DNA from: Prostheceraeus crozeri | Lineage: Eukaryota; Platyhelminthes; Polycladida; Euryleptidae | Direction: 5' to 3' | Length of the DNA: 64,000 bases | Assembly: GCA_907163375.1 (NCBI GenBank) | Contig: CAJQUW010010485.1 | Span: 124,001 to 188,000, forward strand | Shown here: piece by piece, positions 32,796 through 44,565 of the stretch | Position numbering within the stretch: the stretch's first letter is position 1 | How the letters are laid out: the number at the start of each line of letters is the position of its first letter | The notes under the pieces: model-generated | Seen by the model: only the letters and a program-made list of their open reading frames with translations | Told to the model about the DNA's origin: nothing | The model's database searches: none | Translations under genes and position numbers: made by a program

Positions 32796-33831
32796 GAGTC
32801 TCACAATCGCGACACGAGACCAAACCTCTACGAATGAAAGATGACGCAGATCACGTGAATCAAAAATCGATAATCACGAAATTTTTGACGAGAGGTTTTG
32901 TAGACTGGTATTTACTGAACAGCTGATTTCAGTAACTGACAATACCAGTTCTACAATCATTCAGTCACCACACGACACTGGAATGTCAGGAATCAATAAG
33001 ACGTGTATGCCTTCAAGAAATATGATATCCAGAAATAGCACAAGACGGACACTGCGGAAATCCAGACAAGTTGTGATAAAGAGCGCAATAGAATTGGTGA
33101 AGTGAACACAAATCCACCGTTCAGATAGGAAAAATATCAAAATAGTGGCATTCCCAATCTTGCCCGCAAAAATTCAACACCACAGAACGAACTAGGAGAT
33201 CACCACGAGTGCAACGATACCAAGATCGATCAAAAGGATGCAACAATCCGATGCAAATTCCAAAAAATCATCAATTGATCAGAACAATCAGACAGACACG
33301 TCAACACTCGATGCTGTCAAGAATGGTTGTCAAGAAATGGTAGTCAGTGATGAACATAACTACCAAGAAAAACATCGTGCTCTCACCTGTTAATTTTTCC
33401 GACAACCAGCAGTTGCCACTTGTTCAGTCCATTCAGCTACTCGGCGTAACACTGTCTCACAACATGCGTTGGCATGAGCATGTTGACACAGTCATTCGCA
33501 AAGCCTCGAAACGCCTGTTCATTCTGCGGTTCATGCGGAAATCGTCATGTCCTCCAGAATTTACGCATCAAGCTTATCGAGCAATGATTAGACCTTTGCT
33601 GCTGTTTTGCTACCCAGATTTTTGTAACATTCCCATCTGCCTCTCCAAGAAATTGATTTGTTTCGAAAACAGAGCACTTCGCATCATTGGTGCTGAGGCC
33701 AGTAGGCCTATGACATTCCAGAACATGGCCACAGTTAGTTATGTTTGAACCTATTCGACTCTGCTAGCAACAATACTGACCACCCCTTGCGAGAATGTTT
33801 TCTCACTCGAGAAATCACTATGCGTAATACA

Positions 33832-35504
33832 CAGGGTTGGCTTTTTGCCGGCTAAAACTGGTTTTTGCCACTAAGTGGTAAAAACCGGCAAAAACTGGCA
33901 AAAACTAGTAAAAACCGGCTAAAACTAAAATTCCGAAAAATCAGTCAATTTCTTCACGAAATGATCGACAGCAAGTTAGGGTTTGGGTATTATGATGCAT
34001 GCGGGTTTGCAGTTTGTAACTCCTATCTTCCAAAACATGACATTCATTCTGTGACAAAACCACATGATATGTTTTTATCACGAGCGGCATATGATGCTGT
34101 CTTTTGTCTACGATTGCTCTGCCCTTTTCTTGCGATTTAAGAACAAAAGTAGACTTCAGCACCATTTTGGCTCTTTGGTTCATGTAACAGAAGTTGTTAG
34201 GTACTCCCAAAAATCATCAAATGAATGGAAAAGATGAATAAAACTGGTTTACACATAGAACTGAATAAAGCAAACCACTTCCTTCATGTAGACGAGCTTC
34301 AATAATTCCACTGTCACTATTCTGTGTTGAGTGTTCAGCAAGAATGCAGAGTGTATTTTAATAGCAGCTTAGGTTTCATCAGATCTAGATTTAAACCTAG
34401 GTCTCATGAACGCAGAGAGAACACTCTATCAAAGAGCGTCTGCACCGGAAAATCTCAGCTCCCAAATCAAGCAATGTTCAACAGTCACTTAGAATGCATT
34501 TCCATTTTTTTGGAAACATACTAAATGTACCAATGCTTGTGACTGGAGCAGAAAATCATGATTTGGAAGAACAAATAATAATTAGATAATATGGTTCGCA
34601 GCAGCAATCTTGATAAAGTGCATGTCTGAACAGCTTCAGTTATAATCTTACCAAAAGAACATTTCCAGTAAGTTGCAAAATTGATCTTGTCAATAGAATC
34701 TGAGAGTGACAAACAATTGTGACATTATTGTGATATTCAAGTTTGTCTAAAGTTCTTGAAATTTCCATATTTTTAGCTCAATTCAAAACTTTACTTTCGG
34801 TATTAAATTCATTTAACATCACCTTATCCTCTAAATATGTGAGGGTAAATTTCCATGACATGAAAAATGTTGAGCGGCAATATTTTTACTCTAGTCCTTC
34901 TGGGAGTGCAGGATAAATTTCATATTAATATTCGTGTAATCACAATGGCTATGGGACATTTGCCATAGATTTAGAAGATAATCTATTCTATGAGATCAGG
35001 AGGGCGGTTAGTCGTAGAAATCCGAGTCCAGTTTTTTTCATTTTCTTGCCCTTCTGGCTTCTAACATGGAATGCCTGTTTTCGATCTTTTACATAGAGCC
35101 AAGTGATTTCCTTCCAGCATGGACGTCTCTTGCATCTTACAATTCATAAAATTTGGAAAGCAACAAAATGCGTGCACGCTTATAAGAATGCACAACAGCT
35201 TTATAGCAACATTTTTTATAATAATTCATATTTTTACACCAATACTTGGAACATATTCCTGATTGAAATTTGACATTGATAAGGTTTGAATTGTGAAAAT
35301 GCAGGCCTAAATGTTTATCAAATGATGAAAAAGTAAAATGAACTTATTTCGACTAACGTTCATCAATAAAGTAAGGAGTGACGATGATCCCTTAGTACCC
35401 AAAAAACTTGAGTAGTAATGCTGGAAAAATAGTTTTAGCCATTTTTTGCCAGTTTTAGCCGAAAAATGGTGACAAAAGCTGGTGGTTTTTACCGGCCAAC
35501 CCTG
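33832..35504. mobile_element. hAT-like non-autonomous element, 1.67 kb
   Basis: The perfect 8-bp target duplication GTAATACA lies at 33824-33831 and 35505-35512. Tips are CAGGGTTGGC and GCCAACCCTG. Subterminal tracts repeat GGCTAAAACTGG / GGCAAAAACTGG-like words on both sides. Joining the flanks restores the LINE A frame (MRNT + CPLRPP), which proves the borders. The interior has no transposase that I can recognise. Confidence 0.95.
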
Positions 35505-35726
35505 GTAATACATGCCCACTCCGCCCTCCTCTTGCAAGAACAAAACGACTCAAGAACTCTTTTATTCGCTTTTGCCATACCTAACCTCCTGTCTTCAGTG
35601 TCTTTCTTCAACACTTTCCTCTTGAAATTTGAACTGTTAATGAATTTGTAATTGTTCTCACCGAGCTGCCAGTAGGCTCATAGCCTTCCTGTATGTAAGA
35701 CAAAAACAAAGCTATTATTATTATTA

Positions 35727-36896
35727 TCAAATGGCTAGCCTGTTCCGAGAAATGTTGAAATTTCAAAATGGTGGATACAAAACCTAAACTGCATTCTGGA
35801 GTTTGCTTAATATGCATCATGCACAATAACAAGTCAGTTGCAGGTCCTGACAGGTTCCTAAAAGGCTTTGAGAGATGATATTCTTAATCATACATGAATC
35901 TGCGGTCTGCATCAGATTGATCAAACCTGCAACTGACTGGTTATTGATGCACAATTCATATTAAGAGAGCTCCAGAATGCAGTTTCAGTTTTATATCCGC
36001 CATTTTGAACTTTCAACATTTTTCGGAACAGGCAGTCCATAGAGTAGGGAATAATAGGTAGAGTATCGACTCAAAAAAGCATCTGTATACAATGAAAATT
36101 TTTGTATGAAAAGATTCAGTTTTTGCGGTAATTGCGTTCCTGCGGTCAAAAAATTATTTGAGCAGTTTTGAAAAAGCTAAATTTTTGCCAATTGAAATGC
36201 TACCGACATGACGCCCCGTTGTAAGTAGAATGAAACAAGTTGGATATCAAAAGGAATGAATATTCGCTAACAAGCATCGTAACTAAGCGGAAATTATGCT
36301 GATGCTCAAGGAAATCTGATGTAGCAATTATAATGTAAGTCTTCATGGAAAAGTCGAGTTTTATTGTGCTGTCGTGGCTAAAATTTCATGTTCCTAGTTC
36401 AATTTTCATCATCATGATTTTATGATTCATTAAATTAATGCTTCACTTCTTGAATCTGAATGGTGATGTGGCACCATTTACATCTTTCAAAGTTAATTGA
36501 AATCATTGTCTTTGATTCTGTTATTCTGCTCTACCAGTGGCAGGTTGCTTATAATATCATTACACTTAAGAAGATTCTCATGAGATTCAGCATAAAAGCA
36601 ATATCAGGTCATCGAATTGCCAATTTAACAAACATTACCTCACCAAGGCTGTGAGACACGGTCTATCTCTAAAATAGTATCATTTCCTTCTGCATTATAC
36701 TATCATGATCACTCAATTCCGTTGTAATTTCTTCAAAACTGCATAAATGCGCATATCTCACATTTGGAAACAATTCCGACTGTATCCCCCACGAGTTCAT
36801 TTGATAAGATCGAAAGTTTATGCACATTGAGGATTTAATAAATGCGGAGTTACCACTCTACCTAATGTACCTACTCTATGGGCTAGTCATTTGATT
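35727..36896. mobile_element. Foldback element with about 115-bp arms, split by MITE copy 1
   Basis: The left arm 35727-35844 (ATCAAATGGCTAGCCTGTTCC...GTCAGTTGCAGG) is the inverted copy of 35926-36033. The last 13 bp of the right arm (TAGTCATTTGAT) lie beyond the inserted MITE at 36884-36896. It sits exactly at the (ATT)n tail of LINE A. The loop is only about 80 bp and non-coding. Confidence 0.85.
36038..36880. mobile_element. 840-bp MITE family, copy 1
   Basis: Tips are CATAGAGTAGGGAATAATAG and its complement ending CCTACTCTATG. Flanks GGC-AGTC (to 36037) and GGCTAGTC (36881-36888) are an 8-bp duplication with one base lost; the host is the right arm of the foldback element. Homologous along its whole length to 44566-45401 (inverted) and 55637-56484. 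Non-coding. Confidence 0.93.
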
Positions 36897-36969
36897 TGCC
36901 AACAATGATAATTGATAAGACCGTGTCAAAGTACATAGAACCGCATAGAAACAATGCAATGATCAAGAT

Positions 36970-37205
36970 ACAATGCAGTTTCGGTTTTATGCCCGCCATC
37001 TTGAATTTTCGGCAATTTCACAAAGAGGGCTGACCGCATGAGTTTCTAGCTATTATATTTGAATAGAACGGGTCAAATACATAGGAAACTGCTGACAAAA
37101 TGCTTGGGATTTTTTTTTTAATTCAGCACCAGAATTCAGTTTCGGTTCTAGTGTCCGCCATTCTGAATTTCGTCAATTTCTCGAAAAGGGCTAGTTGCAT
37201 GATTT
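36970..37205. repeat. Two diverged copies of a foldback arm
   Basis: About 36972-37040 and 37130-37200 each repeat the arm sequence TGCAGTTTCGGTTTTAT..CCGCCAT..TGAATTT..CAATTTC..GGGCT, also seen at 35975-36033. They are relics of further foldback insertions. Confidence 0.65.
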
Positions 37206-37308
37206 TTAACCATGATTTCCGAAATTTTCATGCAAAAATACATCAGTAACCGTCGAGAAACACAATGGGAAATTTTCAAAATGAAACCGCCTCTCCTGGT
37301 ACACTGTG

Positions 37309-38013
37309 AGGCAGGAATGTGATATTCCTTGTAGCCGGTAGCATGGCCAATTTGCAGCTAAAGATAATGAAAGCGTCATGACAACCTATGTTGCTGTTGC
37401 AGATAAACAACCGAAATTTATTTTAGGTACAGCACGGTTTCAGCAATTTCACTCTCCTTTAGATCTATGTAGCAACATTTATCCAACGATCAGTGTCTGA
37501 CCGCAGTTGAAATTGCTATCACCAAACGGCTATTGCCTGTTGTAGTCCCACTAATTTGCGCATAGCGAGAAGTCGAATTTCCAATTGATAAGTCTGTCGA
37601 TCGAACTAAATACTGAAAAATAGGACTTTTGTTGAATTATATTGAGCCGATTCTTAGCTCATAATTGGCGTTGATCTGACGCGATCAAATGATTCGCTAG
37701 TAACGAAAACAATCAGCAACAATGACCGAAATGCATCATCACGTAAGTGATATGAATACCATCTACACGTACCCCTGTCAGAATACAGTTAAAGCAAGAA
37801 GTCGAATCGAACAAGAAAAAAGAATTGCCTATCTCAATTCACAATCTTCTGTTGGATTCACTGAACTCATGTCTTTATTACGGTACATGAAACATGTTGT
37901 AATAGGAAATAATTGTCTGTCTGCAACAACAACATCGGTTGTAATGACGCTTTCATTTCTTTAACTGCAAATTGGCCAGGCTACTGGCTACAAGGAATAT
38001 CACATTTCTGCCT
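37309..38013. mobile_element. Foldback element, about 100-bp arms
   Basis: 37309-37410 (GGCAGGAATGTGATATTCC...GTTGTTGCAGA-like) is the inverted copy of 37911-38013 at roughly 88% identity. The 500-bp interior holds a small open frame (37722-37964) overlapping the right arm that I take as chance. Confidence 0.82.
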
Positions 38014-38228
38014 ACTCTGGGAGATGTCTGACTTAGAAGTGCAATGAGAATTATAAAAATGAATTTGAATGCTCAAATGAACGCTAGATCATTACGTCAT
38101 GAAGTGCACCAACTCGTAAGTACATGGATCTAGCCGAACAAATGGAATTTTGCGATGTTTGACGCTCCGTTACTTGGAGGACGACTAGAAGTACAACTCA
38201 AGATTTGTCGTTTTTCTGATGTTGGGTG

Positions 38229-40704
38229 CAGTGGCTAGAGCATTTAATCGATTCCGCACGATTAATCGTGCGACGGAATCAATCGCGCGCTTCTTGAATG
38301 ACCAGGAATCGTGCAATTTTTTTGCGATGTGACTTCTCAATGAAATTTGCTTGATGAGATAACAACAATATTTCTATTCATTCTTTCATCGTTTGAGATA
38401 ATTGTATTGCGCGGGTGTTCGATCCGTATCCACTTACTGTTACCCATGTAGGAAAATAATTCATGACCACAAACCCGGTACTTCCCTGTTCGTTATCAGT
38501 TTTTGACTAATGCTACAATCAGTCATGTGACTTTTCTGGTGATTGCTGAAATTTCGGTTGCACTCCCTGTTCCAGCATCTAACACAAATTTCTTAGATTT
38601 AAATTGACCAAATGCACGTGCGTGCGCGTGCCGTGCCGTGGCCAGGGTACACGGTCGATCATTAATTAATGCCTGATTCACATTCGGCATGCACACTAAG
38701 GCTGCGTTTACACGTGCAACTTGATTGCTGACACTTTTCGATCCATGATGAGTCAGAAAAGAATGTACAAACAATTGAAGTATATGTATGCATTCAATAA
38801 TTGTGCTTCATGAGTCACCAGACAATAGCAATCTAGCGAATGGTGATAAAGAGAAATGTATTAATTCATCAGCTTATCATCCTCTGAGTGTCAGTAAAAA
38901 GTGGCAGATAAAGTTCAACACGGCTGAACTTTAGGTGACACTCGGAGGATGATAAGCTGATGAATCAAAGTATTTCTCTTTATCACACAGAATTAGACAG
39001 GTCGTCTCTTCTTCCGTTTGACTAGAAGGGAAGCATTGGAACATGTTACGTAAATGAAATGGCACAATCTCCTGACTAGATAACATAGCAATCGAACAAT
39101 GAGCAGCCAGTTCAACATTAAACACGCCGAATTGTGCAAAGTTTCAGTGACAGTTATCAACCGGATCACACAGCAAAGAGACACAGACGATGTCAAGTTC
39201 TACAGAGAAGTTTGTGAACGTTTCTTCATGCGCTTGCTAACTTTTTTTAAAATGATCGGAGGACCCAACATTATCGAGAAAACTTTTGCGCAATGATCTG
39301 AATTCTTCGAATCTGAAGGAATCGTGGCGATCGGAGCATTATGAAGGAATTCAGAGCAATCCACAAGCGACGCACGACTATTTTTCCTATCTCTGAAAGG
39401 TATTAAATATTTCTTTTTGCCCACTTATTAAGTTCCTGCATGTACCATCTGTTTTGAATTGGTTTGCTCTTCTAGCAAAGTGATACGATTAAACAAACTA
39501 ATTCTGTGTCTTTATCACCATTTGCTAGATTGCTATTGTCTAGTGACGCACGAAGCACAATCATTGAAGGCATCCCTTTACTTCAATTGTTTGTCCATTC
39601 TTTTCTGACTCATCATGGACCGAAAAGTGTAAGTAATAAAGTTGTACATGTAAACGCAGTCTAAGAACATAACCCGGTAGCAATTGCACTTGCAGATTTG
39701 CTAATTGCGGTACAAAGATTGTAGAGTGCCAGTTCGCCTGGGCATGCAATAGAAATGTCCTCAGAAACAGAAATAGAAAAGTCCTCAGACTTGAACTATT
39801 TAAGCATAAAACTTCCTTGGCAGCAGTAGACGCTCCGCTTTTCTCCCTACAAGAGGACTCGCCAGTTAAGCTCGGAATTGTCCAAAAGTAGCCTAAAATA
39901 TCTGGAATGGCTGAGCAAGCTGAAGGACTGCACAACTGGCTGCTTTGTGCCTATTTATCCTGGCTTCACCGTGTGATGATGATCACAAGGATTATGGAGT
40001 GCCAATTCTAGATATTTTAAGCTAGTCTGGGCCATTCCAAACCGTGCTGACGACCCCATGCAAGGGAAAACTCAGTGTCTAAGCACAGAATTTTTGTGCT
40101 TAAAAGTCTTCAAGTTTGAGTGCATCTCTCTATAACATTTGCTTATGTTTTGAAAACTTAATAAGTCTAATAGCTTGATTTAATTGATGTATAATAATGT
40201 TTGTTTCAGGACTGATAGAAGAAGCAGCAAATACCTACACACCTACAACCATGTTCGATAAAATATGATTGATAAAGACCAGAAGAACTGAAAATGTGAA
40301 ACAAAGATATTAATAATATAGCCTATACTTACTTCATAGTTCATCCACATGATGTAGTACTTGCATTGCTTCCTTGATGGCAGTTTTGTAGTAGAGTCTT
40401 ATTAATAGATGATCAAGACTTTTTATGTGTTCTGATTAATAAAGCTGTTTTCCCAAGAATTTACAAATACAGGATCGACTTTATTAATACGATAGTTATA
40501 ATTTCAGTCTAGATAGGCTGTTCGAGTGTCACATGATCTCAAATTTAAGGAAAGTTTTTGACAAAAAATTGTCAAGAAATGAAAAATAATGCAAGATAGC
40601 TTAGCTGTAGACTTCTAGTCACTGAATCTCAAAATATTCAAAATCGCGCGATTTTCGATTAATCGTGCGCTGAATCGCACGATTCGGAATCACGCCCGCC
40701 ACTG
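38229..40704. mobile_element. hAT-like element, 2.5 kb, with CACGATTAATCGTGCG end motifs
   Basis: Tips CAGTGGC (38229) and GCCACTG (to 40704) are flanked by GTTGGGTG (38221-38228) and GTTGGGTA (40705-40712), 7 of 8 identical. Both ends carry palindromic CGATTAATCG/CGCACGAT words (38255-38310, 40645-40690). The interior holds a foldback block (38696-39665) and no visible transposase. Confidence 0.85.
38696..39665. repeat. Foldback block nested in the hAT-like element
   Basis: The arm 38696-38857 (CTAAGGCTGCGTTTACACG...) is inverted at 39508-39665. A second hairpin lies at about 38850-38988 around ATAAAGTTCAACACGGCTG. The interior part 39255-39505 recurs at 51755-51995, so it is a dispersed family. 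Confidence 0.8.
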
Positions 40705-40712
40705 GTTGGGTA

Positions 40713-41344
40713 ACAATCTACAAATAAAAATAGCAAGAAGTGTGTGCGTCCGCGCGGGCATTGTGAAGAAAGCGTCAGTAGCTCTCGCAATAATACGGTT
40801 CGTCTACATAGTCCATGATTTTGACACTCTGAATATCCAAAAGCAATCAATTTTTTAATTTTCTCTCTTTTTTTGCAATCAGCTCTTAACTCTCATGGAT
40901 GACAGTTTTTCTATTCTTTCAATGATGAATGAACTAATTAATCGAAGCTGATGATTGATGTCCTATGTATCCTAATTCTGCAGGCCTACTCTTCCATAGC
41001 ATATGATGATTAAGGCTGTTATAATTTGGTTTGTCCGTGTATTCGTAATTAAGATTTGTAAGATTATATCATTCAATAAAGGAGTGCCAAGTGCAGTTAC
41101 TGCATCGGTACGAGTAACAAAATGCCTACGATTGAAGTTGATACTACTTGCATCATTTTTTTCATAAATAGGTGCAATACTGTCCAAGGTTTTCCTTATT
41201 ACCGGTAATATTATGATAACAGTCATTCTTGAAGCAATCTTTCTATTAACTACATGTTTTCCCCTGCGATGAGGAGACAATTCTCTTAGCGTATAACGAC
41301 TGAACAAAATAGTTTTCAGCATTGTGGAGGAACAGCGAGACCAT
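40713..41344. other. Spacer
   Basis: AT-rich. The minus frame at 40972-41322 is open for 116 codons but unrecognised. Confidence 0.35.
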
Positions 41345-41581
41345 GTAAGAACATTTCATTTTCCACCGATATGTTGCGCCAGCCCTTTTCAATGTGCTCA
41401 CTGGAGTAACATCAGTAAGACATGGACACGGAATTCGTTGTGTGATGAGCGTTTAGATTTGATCGACAGACATAAGACAGTGTACAGACACAGGGATGAA
41501 TGAAATCATAATGAAGGCACGAAAGCTATGACAACGAGTACATAAAAGACAACGAGTACCGAATAAGCGAACTCTAAAATA

Positions 41582-43073
41582 CAGATTGTTTCATAAAGAA
41601 TTGAAATGGGTAAGCGTAAATTGCTTATAGAAAGTCGTTTTTCCAAGTTCAACAAACCGTATATGTTTAGAGAGCTACGTTTTTCTGAAAGTGCTCTTGT
41701 GAAAGTTTAATGACTATCCTCCAAATATAGCAGTTAGTAGACTAAATAATGCTTTAATCTTTTGCAATTTGTTTAGAATTCATTTCTCATTTTCATCGCT
41801 AACCAGAAAGTGTGACTCATCACTCTCACGCATGCATAAAGCACAGGCAGACGAGAACAATGCTGTGTAATCGAAAGATTTCGAATTCATTCATTTAATT
41901 TGTTTTGTGTCTCTCAGTAACATGCGAACTGCTGTACTGAAAACTTACCAGAAAAGCTATCTTAGGGGTCAAGCTGAGGCTTTGATCCCAAGTAGCCGGC
42001 CAGTTACCATTGTGTCGCAACAATTAAAGGTCCCCAAAAGTACTGTTTACTTTTGGTTGCGAAGAGGCTGTCAGCGGCCTGATGGAAAGTCTTCTGGTCG
42101 ACCAAGGATGACTTCTCGCGGGTCAAATCGCTAGATCACCAGTGTGGTTGATAGTGATCCCTTTACCTTTTTATCTGAGATTTCAGCAGGTTCAAATCTT
42201 TCCAGGACAACTCTTTGGAGACGACTTATGGAGTTGAACCACTCCAGTCGTAAGAGACCATCGAAGCTGAATCTGCCCGAGCGACACAAGAAACTGAGAC
42301 TACAGTGGTCAATGAAACGTTGCCACTGGTGGAATCAGCTGCCACCGATGAGGCAGCTGTCCGATAAAAAAATTCAAAGATGGACGTCCACGCCAATTGG
42401 ATGAAGTCTGGGCAAGACATTCCTAATCGTTTTTTTACATCGAGGAGTTAGGACCATTGCAGGAAATTACTCATCTGGGGAGCCATTTGGAGTGATGGAT
42501 ATAGTTCCCGGCATGTTATGAGGTAAAACATAAACTCCGAACTTGTTCGAAGGCTCCAAGAATATGCTTATCCTTTAGCATTCAGCTAAGGGGGACATGG
42601 ATTACAATGTTCCATGCCATCGTGCCTGGGCAACTCAATTCTATAAAATACAGGCAGGGATGCGACTGGCCGACAAGGTCTCCTGACTTAAATCCAATCG
42701 AGCATGTCTGGTCTATCTTGAAACGGCGAATTCGTCGACGACTTTGTCGTGGCAATGATTTGAATCGGTTGGAATCTTTAGTGAGGCAGGAGTGGAATCA
42801 GATTGATCAACAGATGATCAGAAATTTGATCGACAGTATGTCTAATCGTATCCAAAAAGCAATACAACTTAGAGGAGATGAATCTGGCTACCAGGGCTAC
42901 CAAACGCACCCATCAGTCCTTTGATGGACTAAGCCCATACTGGGACAACATATTACGAAGAAAGATATTTAATATGATATAGGAAACAAATTATAGTTAG
43001 AAACAATTATAGTTAGAAACTTGCTGTTTACTATAAAATGTTGCCAATGTCTAACTATCCATGAAATGGACTG
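41582..43073 (+). mobile_element. Tc1-like element inserted in the Penelope left arm
   Basis: TA duplications at 41580-41581 and 43074-43075. Joining the flanks gives CTCTAAAATAAAGCG, exactly the sequence found uninterrupted in the right arm near 45430, so the borders are certain. The terminal repeats (CAG...GTTTCAT / ATGAAA...CTG) have diverged. Length 1492 bp. Confidence 0.93.
41932..42924 (+). pseudogene. Tc1 transposase (DD34E type), broken
   Basis: ATG 41932 starts a helix-turn-helix (TIVSQQLKVPKSTVYFWLRR) and a GRPRMTS hook. After a stop at 42132 the second DNA-binding unit reads SNLSRTTLWRRL. The catalytic core 42300-42610 is shifted and eroded: the second Asp position near 42600 reads YNVPCHRA where DNAPCHRA is expected. 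The last part is clear, WPTRSPDLNPIEHVWSILKRR (42668-42730), and runs to the stop at 42922-42924. Non-functional. Confidence 0.82.
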
Positions 43074-43437
43074 TAAAGCGTAGGACATTACTGCTTGCAC
43101 TACACGAACAAAATAAGGAAAAATATAGACGAGGAAAATTTAAAATATAGAAAAATTCTATCATTAAAATAAAATAATGTATTAAATGTCAATGAATGGA
43201 AAAAAACTCTCAAACAAAAAAATTATGATCAATTTCCGTGGCAAGAGCAAATTCGATGAATGTCTTGAAACAGCAGATGGCTACATGCATTTCAAGAAAT
43301 TGAATTCGAACAAAAGTCCATGCATTGCATTTTGCCTCGTGAATGTGAGTTTGACCTCAATTGCACATTTCTTCAATTAGGTAATCTGTTGTAGTTGTTA
43401 TTTCCTTTAACCTGTAGGGAACGCCACATGGGTCCTT

Positions 43438-44440
43438 TTGAGGGATCAAATTCTTTTCACTTATCGTTATCTTCTACTTCATCTTCTCCTCAATCAAAGC
43501 ATTAAATTTCATTCTGACGCAATTGACATGTGCAAGCATCTGGGCGACCAGACCTGCAGATTAAGTTTTGTCAATACATATAAGCAATTTCCGCAATTAC
43601 TACACTGCCCAACACACAGTGTGGCAGACAGGTAGGAGTTCTCGAGTAAGTCATCAATTTTTTTTCTCACTCTACTTATATTTACACAGTACTTTTTTTC
43701 ATTACCTACCATTTGAATATTTTCAACATTTACATTGTGTTTTATTCTTATTTTTCACATTGGTTTTGCTTACTGAATAGTTTGATTTGTGATTTAATTC
43801 ATTATAAACTGTGTTTCACCTAAGGTTAGCTCTTGCTAATTTATCAGTCGTACTTTTCTATACAGTGGTTATCCGCAAAAGCTGATCAACAAATTCAGCT
43901 CGGTATCGGAGAAGTGTCGTGAGTTTGGAACAAAGAAAGTGATATCAATTAGAATGCCATTCAAGGTTGACCAGTGCTACAATTGGCTGAAGATGAAGCT
44001 CAAGAAGGAAGTGTCAGCTGTGTATCCGGACGTAGACTTGCGAGTATTTCCAGTTACTCAGCATCTTTGACGTCCTCAATTGAAGGATCCTTTACTTCCA
44101 GAAACCAAATAAAGTGTCATTCATGAATATACAGGTAAAAAAAACCTGTGGAAGCTGTTATATCGGCAGAACGGAGCACAGACTTGCCCAAGAAATCGCG
44201 GAGCAAGTTCCACGCTGGGTTGAGGGTGGACGACGTCAAGTCAGGAAGATGAACAGCAGCATAACTCGACATCTTCCCACCTGCACACCGAGTATACCGG
44301 AAAAGTCATGCTACAGAATTCCACGCAGAGGTCTGAGTAAAGCTCATCTTGGAGTTTTGGAAGCTCACTTTATGAATAGTTCTCAGGCAGACCCTTATGT
44401 TCTGAAGGAGACTGTCTTGATCCTGATCTTTCCTTGGTGA
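43438..44440 (+). pseudogene. Penelope-like thumb and GIY-YIG endonuclease, with intron
   Basis: An upstream frame ending THSVAD at 43631 joins, across a GT-AG intron (43632-43865), to SGYPQKLINKFSSVSEK...KVISIRMPFKVDQCYNWLK, the thumb region of Penelope proteins. The nuclease follows: KTCGSCYIGRTEHRLAQEIAE (44139-44205), RKMNSSITRHLPTC and LSKAHLGVLEAHFMNSSQ, ending LILIFPW at 44440. The reverse-transcriptase palm is missing. The fragment is broken. Retention of introns is a recorded habit of Penelope-like elements. Confidence 0.82.
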
Positions 44441-44565
44441 TTATTTTTCCTTTTTTGTTTAATATTTTTTTCCATTTATTGACATTTAATTTATTGCTTT
44501 ATTCTATTGACAGATTTTTTTATATTTGATATTTCCCTCGTCTTTCATTTTGCTTATTTTGTTCC

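Larger units (their letters stand above)
29521..33340 (-). mobile_element. LINE B: nearly full-length CR1/jockey-group LINE
   Basis: About 3.8 kb on the minus strand: a 5' UTR (32796 to about 33335), ORF1, ORF2 overlapping ORF1 by an ATGA, then a 3' UTR with AATAAA and a (TAC)n simple-repeat tail at 29522-29542. It is inserted inside the reverse-transcriptase frame of LINE A, which resumes at about 33345. The flanks share GTCAA..AATG..CAGT, an imperfect target duplication. The 5' UTR contains a hairpin at 32898-32957 (GTAGACTGGTAT / ATACCAGTTCTAC). Confidence 0.92.
29397..35727 (+). mobile_element. LINE A: 5'-truncated LINE in three pieces
   Basis: One reverse-transcriptase C-terminal frame is cut by two insertions. 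Piece 1 (29397-29520) reads ADDVIVLHFLRDPFED...LPVNPSKCA, starting at the catalytic ADD box. Piece 2 (about 33340-33831) reads VMNITTKKNIVLSP...LLGVTLSHNMRWHEHV...RALRIIGAEA and, after a frame change near 33745, PLRECFLTREITMRNT. Piece 3 (35513-35727) continues CPLRPPLARTKRLKNSF, stop at 35582-35584, a 3' UTR and an (ATT)n tail at 35713-35726. Total about 850 bp. It is a CR1/jockey-type LINE, dead by 5' truncation and older than LINE B and the hAT element that split it. Confidence 0.88.

Noticed and set aside
36038-36880. TA target duplication for the 840-bp MITE family
   Set aside because: TA also fits at the tips, but the perfect TTTGTTCC duplication and the intact host arm of copy 2 show that the ends are CATAGAG... 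with 8-bp duplications.
40972-41322. 116-codon minus-strand open frame
   Set aside because: No domain, no splice or promoter context, and it abuts the Penelope arm; taken as chance.
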